64,000 nt of DNA from NCBI GenBank assembly GCA_023630585.1, contig CM042544.1, positions 24,838,256 through 24,902,255 of the forward strand. Reading direction: 5' to 3'. Each line of letters opens with the position of its first letter. Position 1 is the first letter of the stretch. This document shows, in pieces, positions 22,780 through 37,400 of the stretch. Source of the DNA: Cranoglanis bouderius (taxonomy: Eukaryota > Chordata > Actinopteri > Siluriformes > Cranoglanididae). The notes beneath the pieces were generated by a model. That model was not told the DNA's origin and searched no databases. It saw nothing but the letters and a program-made list of their open reading frames with translations. The position numbers and the translations under genes were made by a program.

Positions 22780-25700
22780 GTGAGTCAACTTATTCAGATG
22801 AAGCTAATAAGACCATACCACTGAAATAATTACAAAACTAGATAATGATAATTGCAATAAGTGATTAGTGTTTTGTATGTAGATGACCATGAGCTAATTC
22901 CATTTCAGTGATTCTTGATGTTTTCCTTCCAAATTGGTCTTCAATGATTAAACCATGTCTATTATTGTGTAGTCACACCATGTATTTTCAAGAGCTGAAA
23001 AATCTGACATTTTGAGTTGTCATAAAATACAGAAAAAGCATTACGTTATAAATTATATTTACACACAAGGCATTTAATCTTTCTGAAAGTGTTAACCTGA
23101 GCTCTACTCTTGCCAGCTTGTGACCAGCTGTCTTTAGGTGTCGTGGCCATATTTGGGCCATCTCATAGCTCCTCGTCAAATGCAGTACAGTCCATCTGCA
23201 ATGCACTGGAGGTTCCACACATCCAAGTGAGGTGGAAACATCATCCTATGGACAACAGAGACACATTTTATGCCAACTTGTACCCGGACTACTCCTCCCT
23301 AAGCTACGCCATCCTGGATCTGGTACAATTCCTCAAGTGGAAAACAGCCACAGTGGTGTATGATGACAGCACTGGTGAGATTTAATATTTCCCTTGGCTA
23401 CAGTTGTACATGCACACACACAATATGCTATATATGCTATATATATATACAATATGCTAAACATCTAATGGCACTCTACATTTGAGGTTTATTGTTTAAA
23501 ATGTAATCTACAGTATAAAAAATACAATCCTCTTCTGTTTCTGATAGAAATCCGGGGTCAGTTTTTTGTTAAATGATAAAGAAGTTTGGTTTTGCATACT
23601 GCATACAGGATTGATTCGACTCCAGGAGTTGATCATGGCCCCTTCCAGGTACAATATAAGGCTGAAGATCCGACAACTCCCTCTAGACACTACTGACACC
23701 CGCCCCCTGCTGAAGGAGATGAAGAGGAGCCGAGAGTTCCGCATCATCTTCGACTGTAGCCATATCATGGCTGCACAGATTCTTAAACAAGTCAGTGTGC
23801 ATGCTATTTTTGAGTATGCAAAATGTCCTTATCTGGACATGTTATTACCTGTACAAACTATATGTTATATTTAAATATAAAACAGGAGTGTAGAATGTAT
23901 TTAAAGGATGTCTGCAAAGGATATATAATACATATTTAGCTGGTATTTGTAGGTGAAGTTTTTTTGAGCTGACACTTATTGAGTAAATACCATCTTGGAT
24001 GTTGACCTATGGTTTCCTGGAGCCAAAGAGGATATTGGATAAATCATATTTCATATCAAAGTTATATAATATAGGTAAGAAGCTTAATAGTGCAACTGTT
24101 TTATAAGCTTCTTATTTCCCCAAAGTTTTAGACAGTTTTTCTCAGATCATTCTTCCCTTACTTTGGTGAGTTTAAACCACCTACAGTTGTTTTCTAGGTC
24201 AAAACAAAGGCCTCATTATTTCATACTAGAAATCATGAGCAAGTGGTTTCTATACCCTGATTCTTCTGGTCACCTGTCTGCAGCCTGCCTTTCTGTGTAA
24301 GCTTCACCTGAACTTCTGTCACTACATGCATTTCCCTTCAGGCCATAAGGAAATGGGAAATGTGACAGGGCAGGAAGTGTGTCGAAGCTGTCTGCAGGCC
24401 AAATCCCATATGGCTTTAAAAAGCAGAGCGATATGTGTATGTGGAGGGAGGGGAGACATGGTGGCTGAAGGAATTAGAACGGACACATATGAGTAAATAT
24501 TACAGGAACGGGTAAAATCAGATGGACCAGATGGCTCATGACTTCCATACAGTCTGTGAATGCCATTATGTCATGGTGGTGTGGTAGGTAAAATGGGCTG
24601 TGTTTACTCTCTTAAGTCTCTATTTTGGCTTGAAGAGGAGAACAAAACATACCTGAAAAATTTACTTTTAGTGGTTGGCTAAACCTTGGGTTTGCTTCAC
24701 AACAGATGGTTTAATTAAAGAGGAAATATTGCCACCCTGAGAAATACAGGACTTTCAGTGGAGATTGAGTGAGTGAAACAGTAGGGAGTGCATGTGGACG
24801 ATGAATAAAATGATCACTCTTGTTGAGTAAGGGCCAAAATTGCGGGTGGAAGAGTGCTTGTATGACATTTGCTCTCCTGATCCATTGAACAGACTAATGG
24901 GGACAAGACTTTAGTCAAGTTAAATTTGTCATCTGTCTGTACCTCTGACCTTTGGAGTGAGTGTGGTATCAGACGCGAGTCAATATGGGCATAGAGTCCA
25001 ATGGTTTTAATCTGTTCTGCAGTTGTAAATACACATGCTTTTCTTTTGCTTTTTTGAGTTGGTCGTTTATATTGATTGTAAATTGAGGTGTTGACCTTTT
25101 TCATTGTTTTGCATTTCTCTCTCTCTCTCCCTCATTTCCACCTCCCCATGTACCTTTTCCCCATGCACTACTCCAGGCCCAGATGATGGGAATGATGACA
25201 GAGTACTACCACTACATCTTCACTACTCTGGTAATGTTCCACACTTGTGCAAGCAGTTTGAATCTAATTTATTTTCATCCTGAGTTTTTTTTTTTTTTGA
25301 TGAATAGCTTTTAATTGCCAGTAGGCGCTGGAGCCGCTACATAATATCAAATTTGCTTGAGAAATCCGCAGTGTAATGGTGTCTCCAGTATCCCGGTGTA
25401 AATAACCACACAGTTTAAGTCAACAAAACTCTTTGAAAAGCTTATATGAAGGCGACAGATAGTCAATTTATTGTGTTAGCTGAGAGTTTAATGGAGGTAG
25501 AAATACTTAAGCTATTAACCCAGCATTGGAGTGCCCTTTGAATTAAAACCGTCCCAAATGTTTACAGTGATACTCTGACTCAAGTCTTTAAATGCCAGCT
25601 CTTCCTCTCCTGTGCAATTCTGAGTGCCCTTTTAATGTTTCTGATGTATCAAACTGCAAAGCAGGGACACTGGGACCAAAAGCTTATTGTACCCTGTTTA

Positions 25701-28254
25701 AGGATTATTGTGCAACACAGTCTGAATACAAATGATCTCAGCATTTGTATGCTGATATTTAAGCTACTGTATTGTTTCCAGAAAAATAATCAGGTAAAAT
25801 TTTAAGGCAAGGAGAATTTCAGTAGTCTGTATCTTGATTCTTGGAGTTTGTTTTATGCTTAAAGGAATGGGGTTTCATTACCTGATTTTTAACCTGCCAC
25901 AATTGTGTAAATTTTGTTTTTATATTCTGCAGGAAGAATGCACATGCATTAGGTGATATCAAACACATATTGAGCTAAACATTACATGGGGGTGAGGGGG
26001 GTTCATGGTGGCATAATAATAATGGTTTAAACATTAAACAAGTAAGTCAATTAAGTATAACTTGCATTCTATGACTTACTAATTGTTCTTAATGTGTAAT
26101 ATTTTTTGTAATATCTGTAACTACTTTCACTATTTTTTTCTGGGACCTCATACTTAAAAAGTAGCAATCTTGTTTAATCAACTCCAAAAATGGGGCACAT
26201 TTATTTATTTGATTATGAAAACTGGGTAACAGTAAATGCTCATACCTTATCAGTCCAGTCATATTTAATTCTCTAGATATTTCCACTCTGTGTTTATATT
26301 TCTTGGATGAGTGTATTGAATAAATCTTTAACCCTCAATGACCAACATGTTTTTTTAAACAGTATATTAACTACTAGCTGGGATGTGACATTTAAAATGA
26401 TCGAAACAGAAGCTCCAATCAATTGAAAAACATTTTTCTTATGAAAAATATCATCAGGCATGTAAATCTTTTTATAAGCAAATTTCAACATTTAGAACAA
26501 AAGTACAAATAAGTACAAAAAAAAGTACTTTTTTTGTTGGATTTTGTAAACAACTGTTATATTACCAAAACAAAACTAGCATCAAATATGACCACTAGTT
26601 TGTGCTTTGTGTGGTTTTATTGTTAATGGCATATGTTATATCAAGTTCATATTGAGGCAGAAACTAGAAACACTTAAACTGACTGAGATCAATTGAAAAT
26701 AAAGAAATGTTCAAATGAATCAAATAAATAGACCTTACAATAACAATACATGCATATGCAACACATCTAGATACATGTTTTGAGCTATTACTGCTATCTC
26801 ACTGGTCTAATGTACTATTTCAAGGGCCATCACACTTGCAGAATATCTGGTCAGTGCAAGCATGCCTCCTTCCTCTAATATCAGTGTACAGAGCAACAGT
26901 AACAGTTACTACTAAAAAAGGATGTCAGTTCTTTGCCAAAAAGTTCACTCTTTCAACTCAATTTTAAACACAACATATATTTTTGTAAACACTGATGTTT
27001 GCAGTTTTTGGCCCTGATATGATGTGTGTGTATGTATGTTTTATTGTATGTAGGAATTGTTTGTGTTATTTTATTATTTATGTTAGTGTTGACCTGCCAG
27101 GGGACTGCGGATGAAAATTAGCCTTTGGCTAAATCCGGCACAATGCATGAAATGGAAACATTTATGTTAAAAATTGTACCTGGTCCCTTTTCAAATAAAT
27201 AAAATAAACTAAAACTTGAGTTAATTTGAATGAACACACTGTGAGAAGGAGATTGTTCTAAAATTTACTACATATTTCACCTGCACAGTGAAAATAAACA
27301 TCTTGCAGTGACCATTTTCAAAGTCAGTAATGTCAACTTTAGGGTCTTTACTTGACTAGCTAGCTGGCCTGCTTGACTTGCTCTAGTCGGAATGATTCCT
27401 GAGAACCTTGTACTTTGCTGCAAGAATGACTAGAATTCGCTACAAACTCACAAATCACATCTTCATAATCACAAGGCAAATACATTGCGCACAACCAGTG
27501 TAAGAGGACTTTTACAGTCACACCACTATTCCACTACCTTGCCATTAGATGGCAGTAGGTGTTGCCAGCACCTGAATTAACGGTTGGGAAGTTCCTGGGT
27601 ACTCTCCCTGCCCTATTGGTAGAGTCCACCATGTCAAAGAAGCAGGTTAAAATTAATATGTACATGAATAGGCCTATCAAACATGCATTTTCTCTTCTGG
27701 AAAAAAATTAATTGCTCACAGAAATTCAGATTTCAGTTTACTCTGTTAGTATAACTTTCCACATATTATTTCACAGCATATAATTTAGAAAACTGTAAAG
27801 TCTTAAAAAGCTATAAAATGAAGTGGAACACTTAAAAGACAGTGTAAAACTTGCATTACAAAAACCTATAAAATTAAAGCATTCTTTCTCCATGCTCAGT
27901 ATATGCATATATTAGCATAGAATTAAAGTCTATTAAAGCTCCAGCACAGGAGATTCACTGACATGAAGAAGAATAATCTAACACTCTTCATTGTGTTTGT
28001 GTATTTAGACACTAACTTCATTCCTCAATTTGAGCAGCATGAAAATAGCACTGTTCTGCTGTGTATAAGTCTGCGTTTACTGCAGTAAATCATTCATATG
28101 CCACAGCACAGGAGTACTGCTGCAATACTTTTTCAAGTGCCTTGTGTCAAAGCTTGAGGTGATTATTTTTTTCTGTCTATCTGTATATCCATGTGTCCAT
28201 CTATCTATCCGTCCATCCTTCAATCTGTCTGTGTCCACCTATCTATCTAACTTT

Positions 28255-28317
<63 letters not shown>

Positions 28318-31300
28318 ACTTTTTATCTATCTATCTATCTATCGACACTTCCATTCATCCATCATGCTATCTCTTTTAATGCATATCCATGTAAGGGGTT
28401 ATAACTCTGAGATATTAAACACTGAATTTTAAGGACAGACACCATGAAAAATTAATATACTGTAAGAATAGAATATTCCAATACGAAGTATAATAAACTA
28501 ACTCGACATCCACTTATGAGTTCAGTCACAGCCTAAAATGTATTTCCTAAATAGATATTCTTTGAGGTGATAAAAAAACATATCATGTCTATGGCTACAC
28601 AGCTACACTCCACTGGAATTTGGTTTTAATGTTTCTATTTTATCATTTGAGAGGAGGAAGCTTCTGACGTATCAGACCGTGAAAAGTCAACAGAACTGCA
28701 TTCAGGACTAATAGCTTGTCTTCCTTCTTTGAAACGATTTGACTTTTTTTACCCTTGCCCCAAGAGATATTTTCAAGTAGTGGTAAGAGGCTTCTTTCTG
28801 CACTGAAAAAATGGAATATGTGTTCAGTCAGACCTAAAAGAACATATTATGTATAGTTTATATAAAAATTTTAAGTTTCTCATCAAAACATGATTTCATT
28901 GCTTATACTAAACTTAATTTAAACATGTGTCCAATTACTAGATTGAATTATGTACAGTGAGCGTGATCAATTCACGTAGGATTAACATCCAGTTGCATTA
29001 TGAAATTTTGTGAGGATGTTGGTACTGACAGGAAGTATAACTATAGAACTAAATTAATTTGTACAGCCTGTATATGATAGAATAGTGCAGTCATTTAAGA
29101 CTCATTCATTCCTTTTATCTTCAGTAACCACTTTATCCTGGTTAGGATCATGATGTTTTAGTGAATCCAGAGCCTATCCTAGGAACCTTGGGCACAAGGC
29201 AAGAATTCATAATGGATAAGATTCAGGGCACCATGTACACACACATTCAGACACTCATTCACACCTAGGGGCAATACATATTAGCCAATCTACCTAGTGG
29301 TATGTTGTTGGGTGATAGGAGAAAACCAGAGAACCTGGAGGAAACCTATGCAGACACAGGGAGAACACAAAACTCCACACAGACAGTAAACCAAGAACTG
29401 GGGACCCTGGAGCCACGAGGCAGCAGCACTACCCACTGCACCACCATGCAGCCAATTTAAGTCTCCAAATGTACAGCTATCTTTGTCCTATAATTACTTT
29501 GGTATGCTGACCAGCTAATTTGATTCTTGAAATTCAGTTGTTTACAGACTGCTGTATATAAAATGTATCATTATCAAAGTTATAAAATAAATAAACTGGA
29601 TTCCCCCCCCCCCCCCCCGTTTTTTTCACATCAGTGGTTTCATTTTTAAAGGTTTAGTTGCACATCATTGCTTTGGGATGTGAAATTCCAATCCTTTATT
29701 CATGCTGTGAAAAAGGCTTTGAATCCAAAGACACTGTGATCCATTTCAGTGCCAGGGCCATATTCAGTATCAGGTGGCATACTTATGGTTGGGTGCACAG
29801 AACCAGAACAATGAACACAGGATTATTGAGGAAATAACTGTTTCAATCAGCTATTGAGAGGCTGACTGTTGTCTCTGATATCATACACTGAGGTGTGTGC
29901 AACCTATACTCCCTCATCCTCTATATCCTAGCAGCCCAGAAATACAGCATTATCCCCACTGTCCTTCATTTTCCCTCTGCCTATCTTTTCACCCTTCCTA
30001 TATCTCTTTCTTTTATTATGAGACAAAGAGTCAAGCAGTCTTTTCCGCACCAATAACAAGGTTCAATTCAACCCTGGATAAAGGCTCTCTTTTCTCTTCT
30101 CTCCTTTCTCCTTTCTTTCTTTTCTCCCCCATTTTTCAGGATCTTATGGCCATCAATCTAGAGCCTTACCGTTTCTGTGGTGTCAATATGACCGGTTTCC
30201 GCATCCTGAATGTGGATAATCCTCAAGTGGCTTCCATTGTGGAGAAATGGTCCACAGAGAAGCAGATCCCTCCAAAACCTGACTCTGGTCTGCTGGAAGG
30301 CATTATGACGGTATGCTTCATTTTGTCTCTTCTTGTTTACTACACTCCATGCCTTTTCTGTTTCTACTGAAAAAACAAACAAACATGCATTGAATGATTG
30401 AATACACAGGAAAAACAATATTAGAAATAGGAATGTAAGAAATATAAAATGCGTAATTTTGCAGAGTCATGCATAGGGTCTTGGAAGACTAAAAACAGAT
30501 TTCGCTCATTTTTTAATTAATTCTGATCCTTAGATTTATGATACTGTTATTATATCAGTTGTAAGAGGAAATGTGGGCTGTGCGAGACAGGTTATTTTCT
30601 CTAATAATAATAATCAGGCAAATGGAAGATGAAACAGTACTTTAAGGCTGCCGGGTCACATAATCTGGAGATTTCTGATCTCATTGTCTACATTTATTAG
30701 GGAAAGCTTATTAATTGGTATTGAAACCACTCAGCTCATCAGTCAAAAGACAACAATTAAATCATGTGATATACACAGAGAATGTCTTTACAGTTACACT
30801 TAAAAACACAACTAAAAGGATAAAAGCTTCTAAGTGCAAGCTACATTCAGTATGAATATTTATTATGTCTCCTTGTTGTATTTATTTATTACCATATTTC
30901 ACACACTATTTTCCCATAGGTCTGTGATGCAAAATGCTTATTTTGTGTGTTGCATTTTCTATTAATAGCACAAGCACTTAATTGCTCTGGAAATGCTATA
31001 AGCATGAACCCCCTTACCATTTTACCATAAATGTTAAGGCAGTGTACCTTTAATATCTTTTTGCTGAACTGGACAGATCCAGTTATTCAAACAGCTCTCT
31101 GCACAGGAGGGTGTGACATAAATAATTTAATACTTGAACTTGAACTATGTTGTTTACCAGAGAATTAAACAAAAAAAACACCACCTGATGTGTATTGAGC
31201 TGCTGTGCTGAGATATCAGTGCAAACCAGAATCTCTGCTTCCCCCCTCCTCCTGACTTACATGCTTTTGATGCACCTCGGCTAATGGTGCAGAAACACGG

Positions 31301-34300
31301 GTGTGTTGTTCAGCCGCACGCTCTGCTGCGTCTGCTCATGTCAGCTGAAATAGTGTCCTGCTTTATTTCAGACAGATGCTGCTCTGACATATGACGCGGT
31401 CCACATTGTGTCCGTCTCCTACCAGCACGCACCACAGATGACAGTCAACTCGCTGCAGTGTCACCGCCACAAGCCCTGGAGGTTCGGCGGGCGCTTCATG
31501 AGCTTTATTAAGGAGGTAATGACTACAGCCAAAGGCTGGGGCACTGCAACCCTCATTCCAGTCCTCTGGGATTCACATTCAGATCTGCCTAAGATATGTA
31601 GATGAAATTTAGAAGAAATTGTTCAGTGCAGGACAATATGAACTGCAGTAGTATTCGAAGCAGTTTGACATAAAGCCAGCTCCTGAATTGTCTGCACCAT
31701 TGTTTTAGTTAAAAATGCTATATTTTAATATTATTAGAATAACTTTATTTTAATTAAAGTTTGTACTTATATATGAGAAATATACAGAAAAATAAAGATA
31801 AAAATACAGAATGCTGTCTGTAAAAAGCTGACTGTAGATGGCTTTTATTTTTTACCTTTCTATACACAGAAGGGTTTTCTCTTGCTATGTAGTCAGTGGC
31901 TTTTTGTCTGCACCTGAAAAACATGCCAGAATTGAACAAGTGTACTAGATTAAAAAAGAAAAATCCCTTTTTTCCTTCACCTTAAATGCATGTAATAAAC
32001 TCAGTGTGTGTCAGTGTTTGTGTCCTACTTTCCAGATGAACCCATCACTGTGCATTCTGCTCACAACTGAGAATGGCATAATCAGCTCTTATTTTGACTC
32101 ACAAGAGACTCTGTGATTGTGACTCATAATAAGCAGATTAGAATTGTAGAGCACTGCTCTGCGTGTAGAAGAAACTAAAATGAGGGCTACAGAGTCAGTT
32201 TGGAGAGTGTTGTATCTGTTTGACTGAGTCAGAATAAATGTCCCTGTGAAATCTCATCATCCTCTAAACAAGTCCCTTTTGGACCCGGTCTCAGTGTGAA
32301 TGAGTGTGTGTTTGTGTTTGCAGTGGAGGAGGGGTTTAAGGGTTGTCATGTACATTTTTTCCTGCTTTCTCTCTGGAGTGGAGTGACTGAGATGGTCGAT
32401 AATTAAGACTGAAATCTTTGGGGAGTTTGTGGCTGAGGCACTGGGATGTAAAATGTAATTAAAAAGGATATATATGCTCATTCTGGCATGCTGGCATGTA
32501 GTATACCTTACCTGTATGTTTGTGGCTCTGTGTGTCAGTTTTGAAACATTTTCCCTCCCTCTCTCTGTCTGTGCAGTCTCAGTGGGATGGCCTGACCGGA
32601 CGTTTGTGTTTCAACAAGACCACTGGCCTGAGGACAGATTTTGACTTAGACATCGTCAACCTGAAGGAGGATGGCCTGGAAAAGGTGATGACTCTAATTC
32701 ACTTTAAATAAATTAGATAATTCACACAGGGCCGTAGGGGGACTAAATTCTGAAAATTTGCCCATTGTTATTCAGTTCTCAGACATAACTGCCTTAGGCA
32801 CAATTCAGAGAGGTGTACGAGAGTTGTGTTTGTTGGATGGAGTTTGAATAAAACAGATGTGTGTCTCAGTTATGTGGACATAAGTGAATCTGACAGTTGA
32901 TGTAACAACAATATGTCACTCTAAAATTTATGTTTTGGGCTGTTAATATACTAAAGAAAGATATTTGGAATGCCATTTGAGGCAAACACTAAATACAGTT
33001 GAGGCCAAAAGCTTATATACACCTAGGATAAAGATATTCAATCTTTCACAACTCCATACATGTCATGCTACAGTACAAATCAATTAGGGAATCTATTTTG
33101 TTCATATCAAAGGCCATTTAAAAAAATCAATTAGAGAGAGATTTATTTCAGCTTTAATTCACTATAGGAGAAATATATCAAAAGTACACCAAGTTGACTG
33201 TCTCTTTAAACTTGACGTCCAGAAATTGACGTCATGACATTTAGAAGTTTCTGATTGCCTAATTGTTGTAGTTAGGAATTAATTGGGAGTGCACCTGTGA
33301 CTGTAGAAAGGTCTGTCTTTATAGCCAGTGCCTTTTTGCCCTTGATACCTTGGGAAAATCCAAGCAACTCCTCAAGACAAAAATTGTGGACCTGCAGACG
33401 TCTGGTTCCTCCTTAGTAGTAATTTACAAACAACTGAAGCATATGTACAAACAATTGTATGCAAATATATAAATCCTGGGACACACAGATACTGCACCAT
33501 TCAGGAAGGAGGCACAAATTAACACCCAGGGATGAACAAACTTTGGTCTGAAAGGTTAAATTAAACCCCAAGACAACAACAAAGAAACTTGCGAAGGAGT
33601 TGGATGCATCAGGTTACAAAGTATGTACAGCCACCATTATGAGAGCTGTACATCACCATGGCCTGAAAGGCCGTCATGCAAGAAAGAAGCCTGCAGCAAA
33701 GACCAGCATAAAAAAAGACTGAAGTTTGCAGATGATCACCAGCCTTTTGGTGGAGTGTTCTCTGGTCAGATTTAGCCATAATGATCAGCATTATGTATGG
33801 AGGAAAAAAAGTGAGGCTTATAATCTGAAGAACACCATCCCATCGTGTTGTATTGATGATTTGCTGGAAAAGGAACTGGTGCATTTCAGAAAATAGATGG
33901 CATCATGCAGAAGGAGGATTATCTAGAAACACTAAAGCAAACGACATCAAGAAAGTTCAAACTTGTCCGCAAATGGGTCTTCCAGCAGGGCAGTTATCAT
34001 AAGCATACCTCCAAAGTTGTAACAAAATGTCTTAAAGACAACACAGTGAAAGTATTGGAGTGGCAAAGCCTTGACCTGAATCCCATTGCAAGTTTGTGGA
34101 GTGAACTGAAAATGAATGTCTGGGCAAGGAGGCCAACAAACCTGACTGAGTTATGCTTCTTCTGTCTGGAGGAATGGGCAAAAAGTATTGAGAGAAGCTT
34201 GTGGAATGCTACTCCAAGTGTTCCCATTCAAAGGGAACTCAACGTTGCGTGAGCTTCACACTCGCGCGTGACCAGTTTCTGAAGTCTGTGTAAAATCACG

Positions 34301-34432
34301 GCTATTTATAGGCCTGCCGTGGTCAGGTGACGTGGCATTTCAGGTGACTATAAAACGGCGCCTGTAAACCACGTCATCAGCCTTATTATCTTCAGCGAAG
34401 ACCGCATGATGGTTGTCTTTGTGAACATTCCT

Positions 34433-34498
<66 letters not shown>

Positions 34499-37400
34499 CT
34501 TTTCTGTCCCTCACCTCTTTGAGAGTATGAGCCGTAGAGAGTTCAGGAAGTGTGTTACTCCCTGCTCCTGTTTCATAACGGGGGAGGATGGACACACTTT
34601 TTGTGTGAAAAAGCCAGCTCAGATCCTGGGGCTTCCGTATAGATCTGGAGGGGGAATTGGAGACGAGCTCTGCTCTCTCTCGCTCTTTCCTCCAGAGCTG
34701 ACTCTCCGCTTCCGGGTTTTGGAGCTCACCGAGCGACTTCGCCTTCCAGTATGGAGAGTCAACCCACCCTCTCTGACGCCAAGGAGCCAGAGGGGGGAGC
34801 CAGAGAGATGTTCGATATTTGGATAAACAGTACGGCTATTTTGCTATGCCGAAGGTGGAGGAGGCGCTTGCCACCCAAGCTGTGTAAGACCACCTCAGCG
34901 TTGGTTGGCAAAGTCTATGCGGGAGCTGGTCTTGCTTGTGGGTCTCGACATACAATGGCAGTGTTGCAGGCGTACCAGGCAGACCTGAATTGTGAGGGAG
35001 GCACATAAGGTGAGTGTGGCGGCCCACCTCCCCTCCAGAAAGCCAGGGGGACCAGGCGGCCACAGTCGCAGCATGCTAGTAGGCCTGATTTAAAATGATA
35101 ATCAGTGCTGAAATGGCAAAAAGAAGCGGTCCTGAGGGGCCGCAGAGGGAGGTATCAGGGGACAAGAAGTTGTTAGGGCATTTAGCCCCCAGTATTACTG
35201 TAGGACTCCCCTAGTCAATGTCGTCCCAATTTTCAGTTTTCTCTGGTGAGCGAGCTGTCACAGGGCAACAAAATCTGATGCTTTCCCTCCAACAAAATGT
35301 GGAAAGTTAACATCACTAAAGACCATCTGGCAGCATGGAAACTACTGCCAAATATGTCTCCATGGGTTCTGTCCTCCACAGAAAAGGGTTCAGGGTCCAG
35401 TTCATAGCTCAACCCCCCATTTCGGAGGCATGCTCACCACAGTAGTCAGCACAATGCAGAGCCCGACATTAGCCCAGGAAGTAGATCTCTCTTGGACAAA
35501 GGGACCATAGAACATGTACGTCTTTCTCTGACGGAGGGAGGTTTTAATTATTTCCTGGTCCACAGAAAAGATGGTGTACGTGGCCAATTTTAGATCTGCG
35601 TCATCTGAACCGTACTCTTTGGACATACAGGTTCAGGATGTTGACGCTCAAATGTATCATTCCACAGACTTGGTTTGAGGATTGGTTTGTGATGATAGAT
35701 CTAAAAAAAAAGATACATATTTCATTGCCCAGTCACAGGAAGTTTCTGAGGTTCACATTTGGAGGCAATGTGTATCAATATTGGTTCTTCCTTTCGCTAG
35801 CTTTATCCCCCTGCACCTTCATGAAGTACATGGATGCCGCACTTGCTTCTCCAGATGAGAGCAACTTTTCTAGGGGTTATATGGGATTCAAATATGATGA
35901 GGGTGTGTCTATCCCCAACACGCATAGGGCAATCCTATCAACATTGAGAAAGATAAAGTTACAGTACTGTGCAAAGGTTTTAGGCACCTTATTTTTTTTA
36001 GTACAAACTTTGTTATAGATTTTTTTATTTTATGATTTCTACATTATCAAGTCAGTACAAAAAAACATTTTAGATTCCCAAACATTAGTTTTTGAGACCA
36101 CTTTTCATACAAAAAACACAATGAAGGCTGCTGGGTTTTGCTGCAAAAATAAGAAGCAAGTGCGAAAGTCAAAGTCTCCAGAAGAACTGTGGCTGGTTCT
36201 GCAAGATGCTTAATAAAACTTACCAGCTAATTTCTTTATAAAACTGCACACATTGTACTGGAGACTACTATTTTTATTTTAATTTTTATTTTTTTTGTCA
36301 CACCAAATATTGACTTTGTTTCATATACTACTGTTTATTGCTCTTTACGGTATTTTTTTTTTTTTTAATGTAGAAACATTTAATTTCATTATTTTGAAGG
36401 CATCTTTGCTCTACAGCATTTCTTTGCATGTGCCTAAAACGTTTGCACAGTACCGTAGGTCTGGGCATCCCTTCTGGTCTCTATGGAGATTGTTGGGGCT
36501 TATGGCAGCCAACATCATACCGTTGGGCCCATTGCACATGAGACCGTTCACTGGAGGCTGAAAGTCAGGGGTTTCATTTGAGGACGAAACCCCTGAGAAT
36601 AATCAGTGTCACGTGGCGATACCTACATGATCTGAGAACTTGGTGGTGTCCCCGGTTTCTAGCCAGGTCACAGTCTAGGGGCGTCTCTTATCACAAGATG
36701 GTAATATCAGACGCCTCCTTTGCGGTCTCTGGAGCGGCCCTCATCTAGTGTGGAATATAAATTACCTAGAAGTGTGGGCTGTACTCCTAGCAGTGAAGTT
36801 CTTCTCCTCAGTTGAGAGGTCACCATGTGTTAGACAATACAGCAGTGGTCTCATATATCAACCACCAGGGAGGATTATGTTCGCGCCTCCTGTTCAGGCA
36901 GGCTCAACTAATTCTTCTCTGGTGGAGGGGATATTTTGTCAGTGAGTGCAATGTACAGTTCCCATTTGCAGGGATATATTGTCTCAAGCCAGAGGGTTGA
37001 TTTATCAACCTCGGCCAGAACTATGAAAACTGTGAGTCTGGCCCCTGAGGGGCACCAACTCATAGATTCCGGTCTCTCAACTGAGGTTGTAGAGACCATG
37101 GTAAAGGCTAGAGCACCGTCCACAAGAAAATTGTATGCATTCAAGTGGTAAATTTTTTATCATGGTGTGAAGAACACCAGTAACTGGGCAATAGCTACAG
37201 TCTTGGAGTTCCTACAGGAATGTTTATCAGCAGATTTGGCACCTTCTACAATTGGGGTCTACGTGCCCACCATTTCGGCTAGCCACACCCCTACTGATGG
37301 AGCCTTTGTGGGGCAACATCTTCTAACGTCGAGGTCTGTGCATGATGTCAGATGAGGCCCATCTGCAGACCATGTATACCTTCCTGGGACCTTCTGTGGT

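Noticed and set aside
28144..28404. Tandem repeat considered as a CRISPR-like array
   Set aside because: Four-base TATC units without spacers, in a vertebrate gene; a microsatellite.
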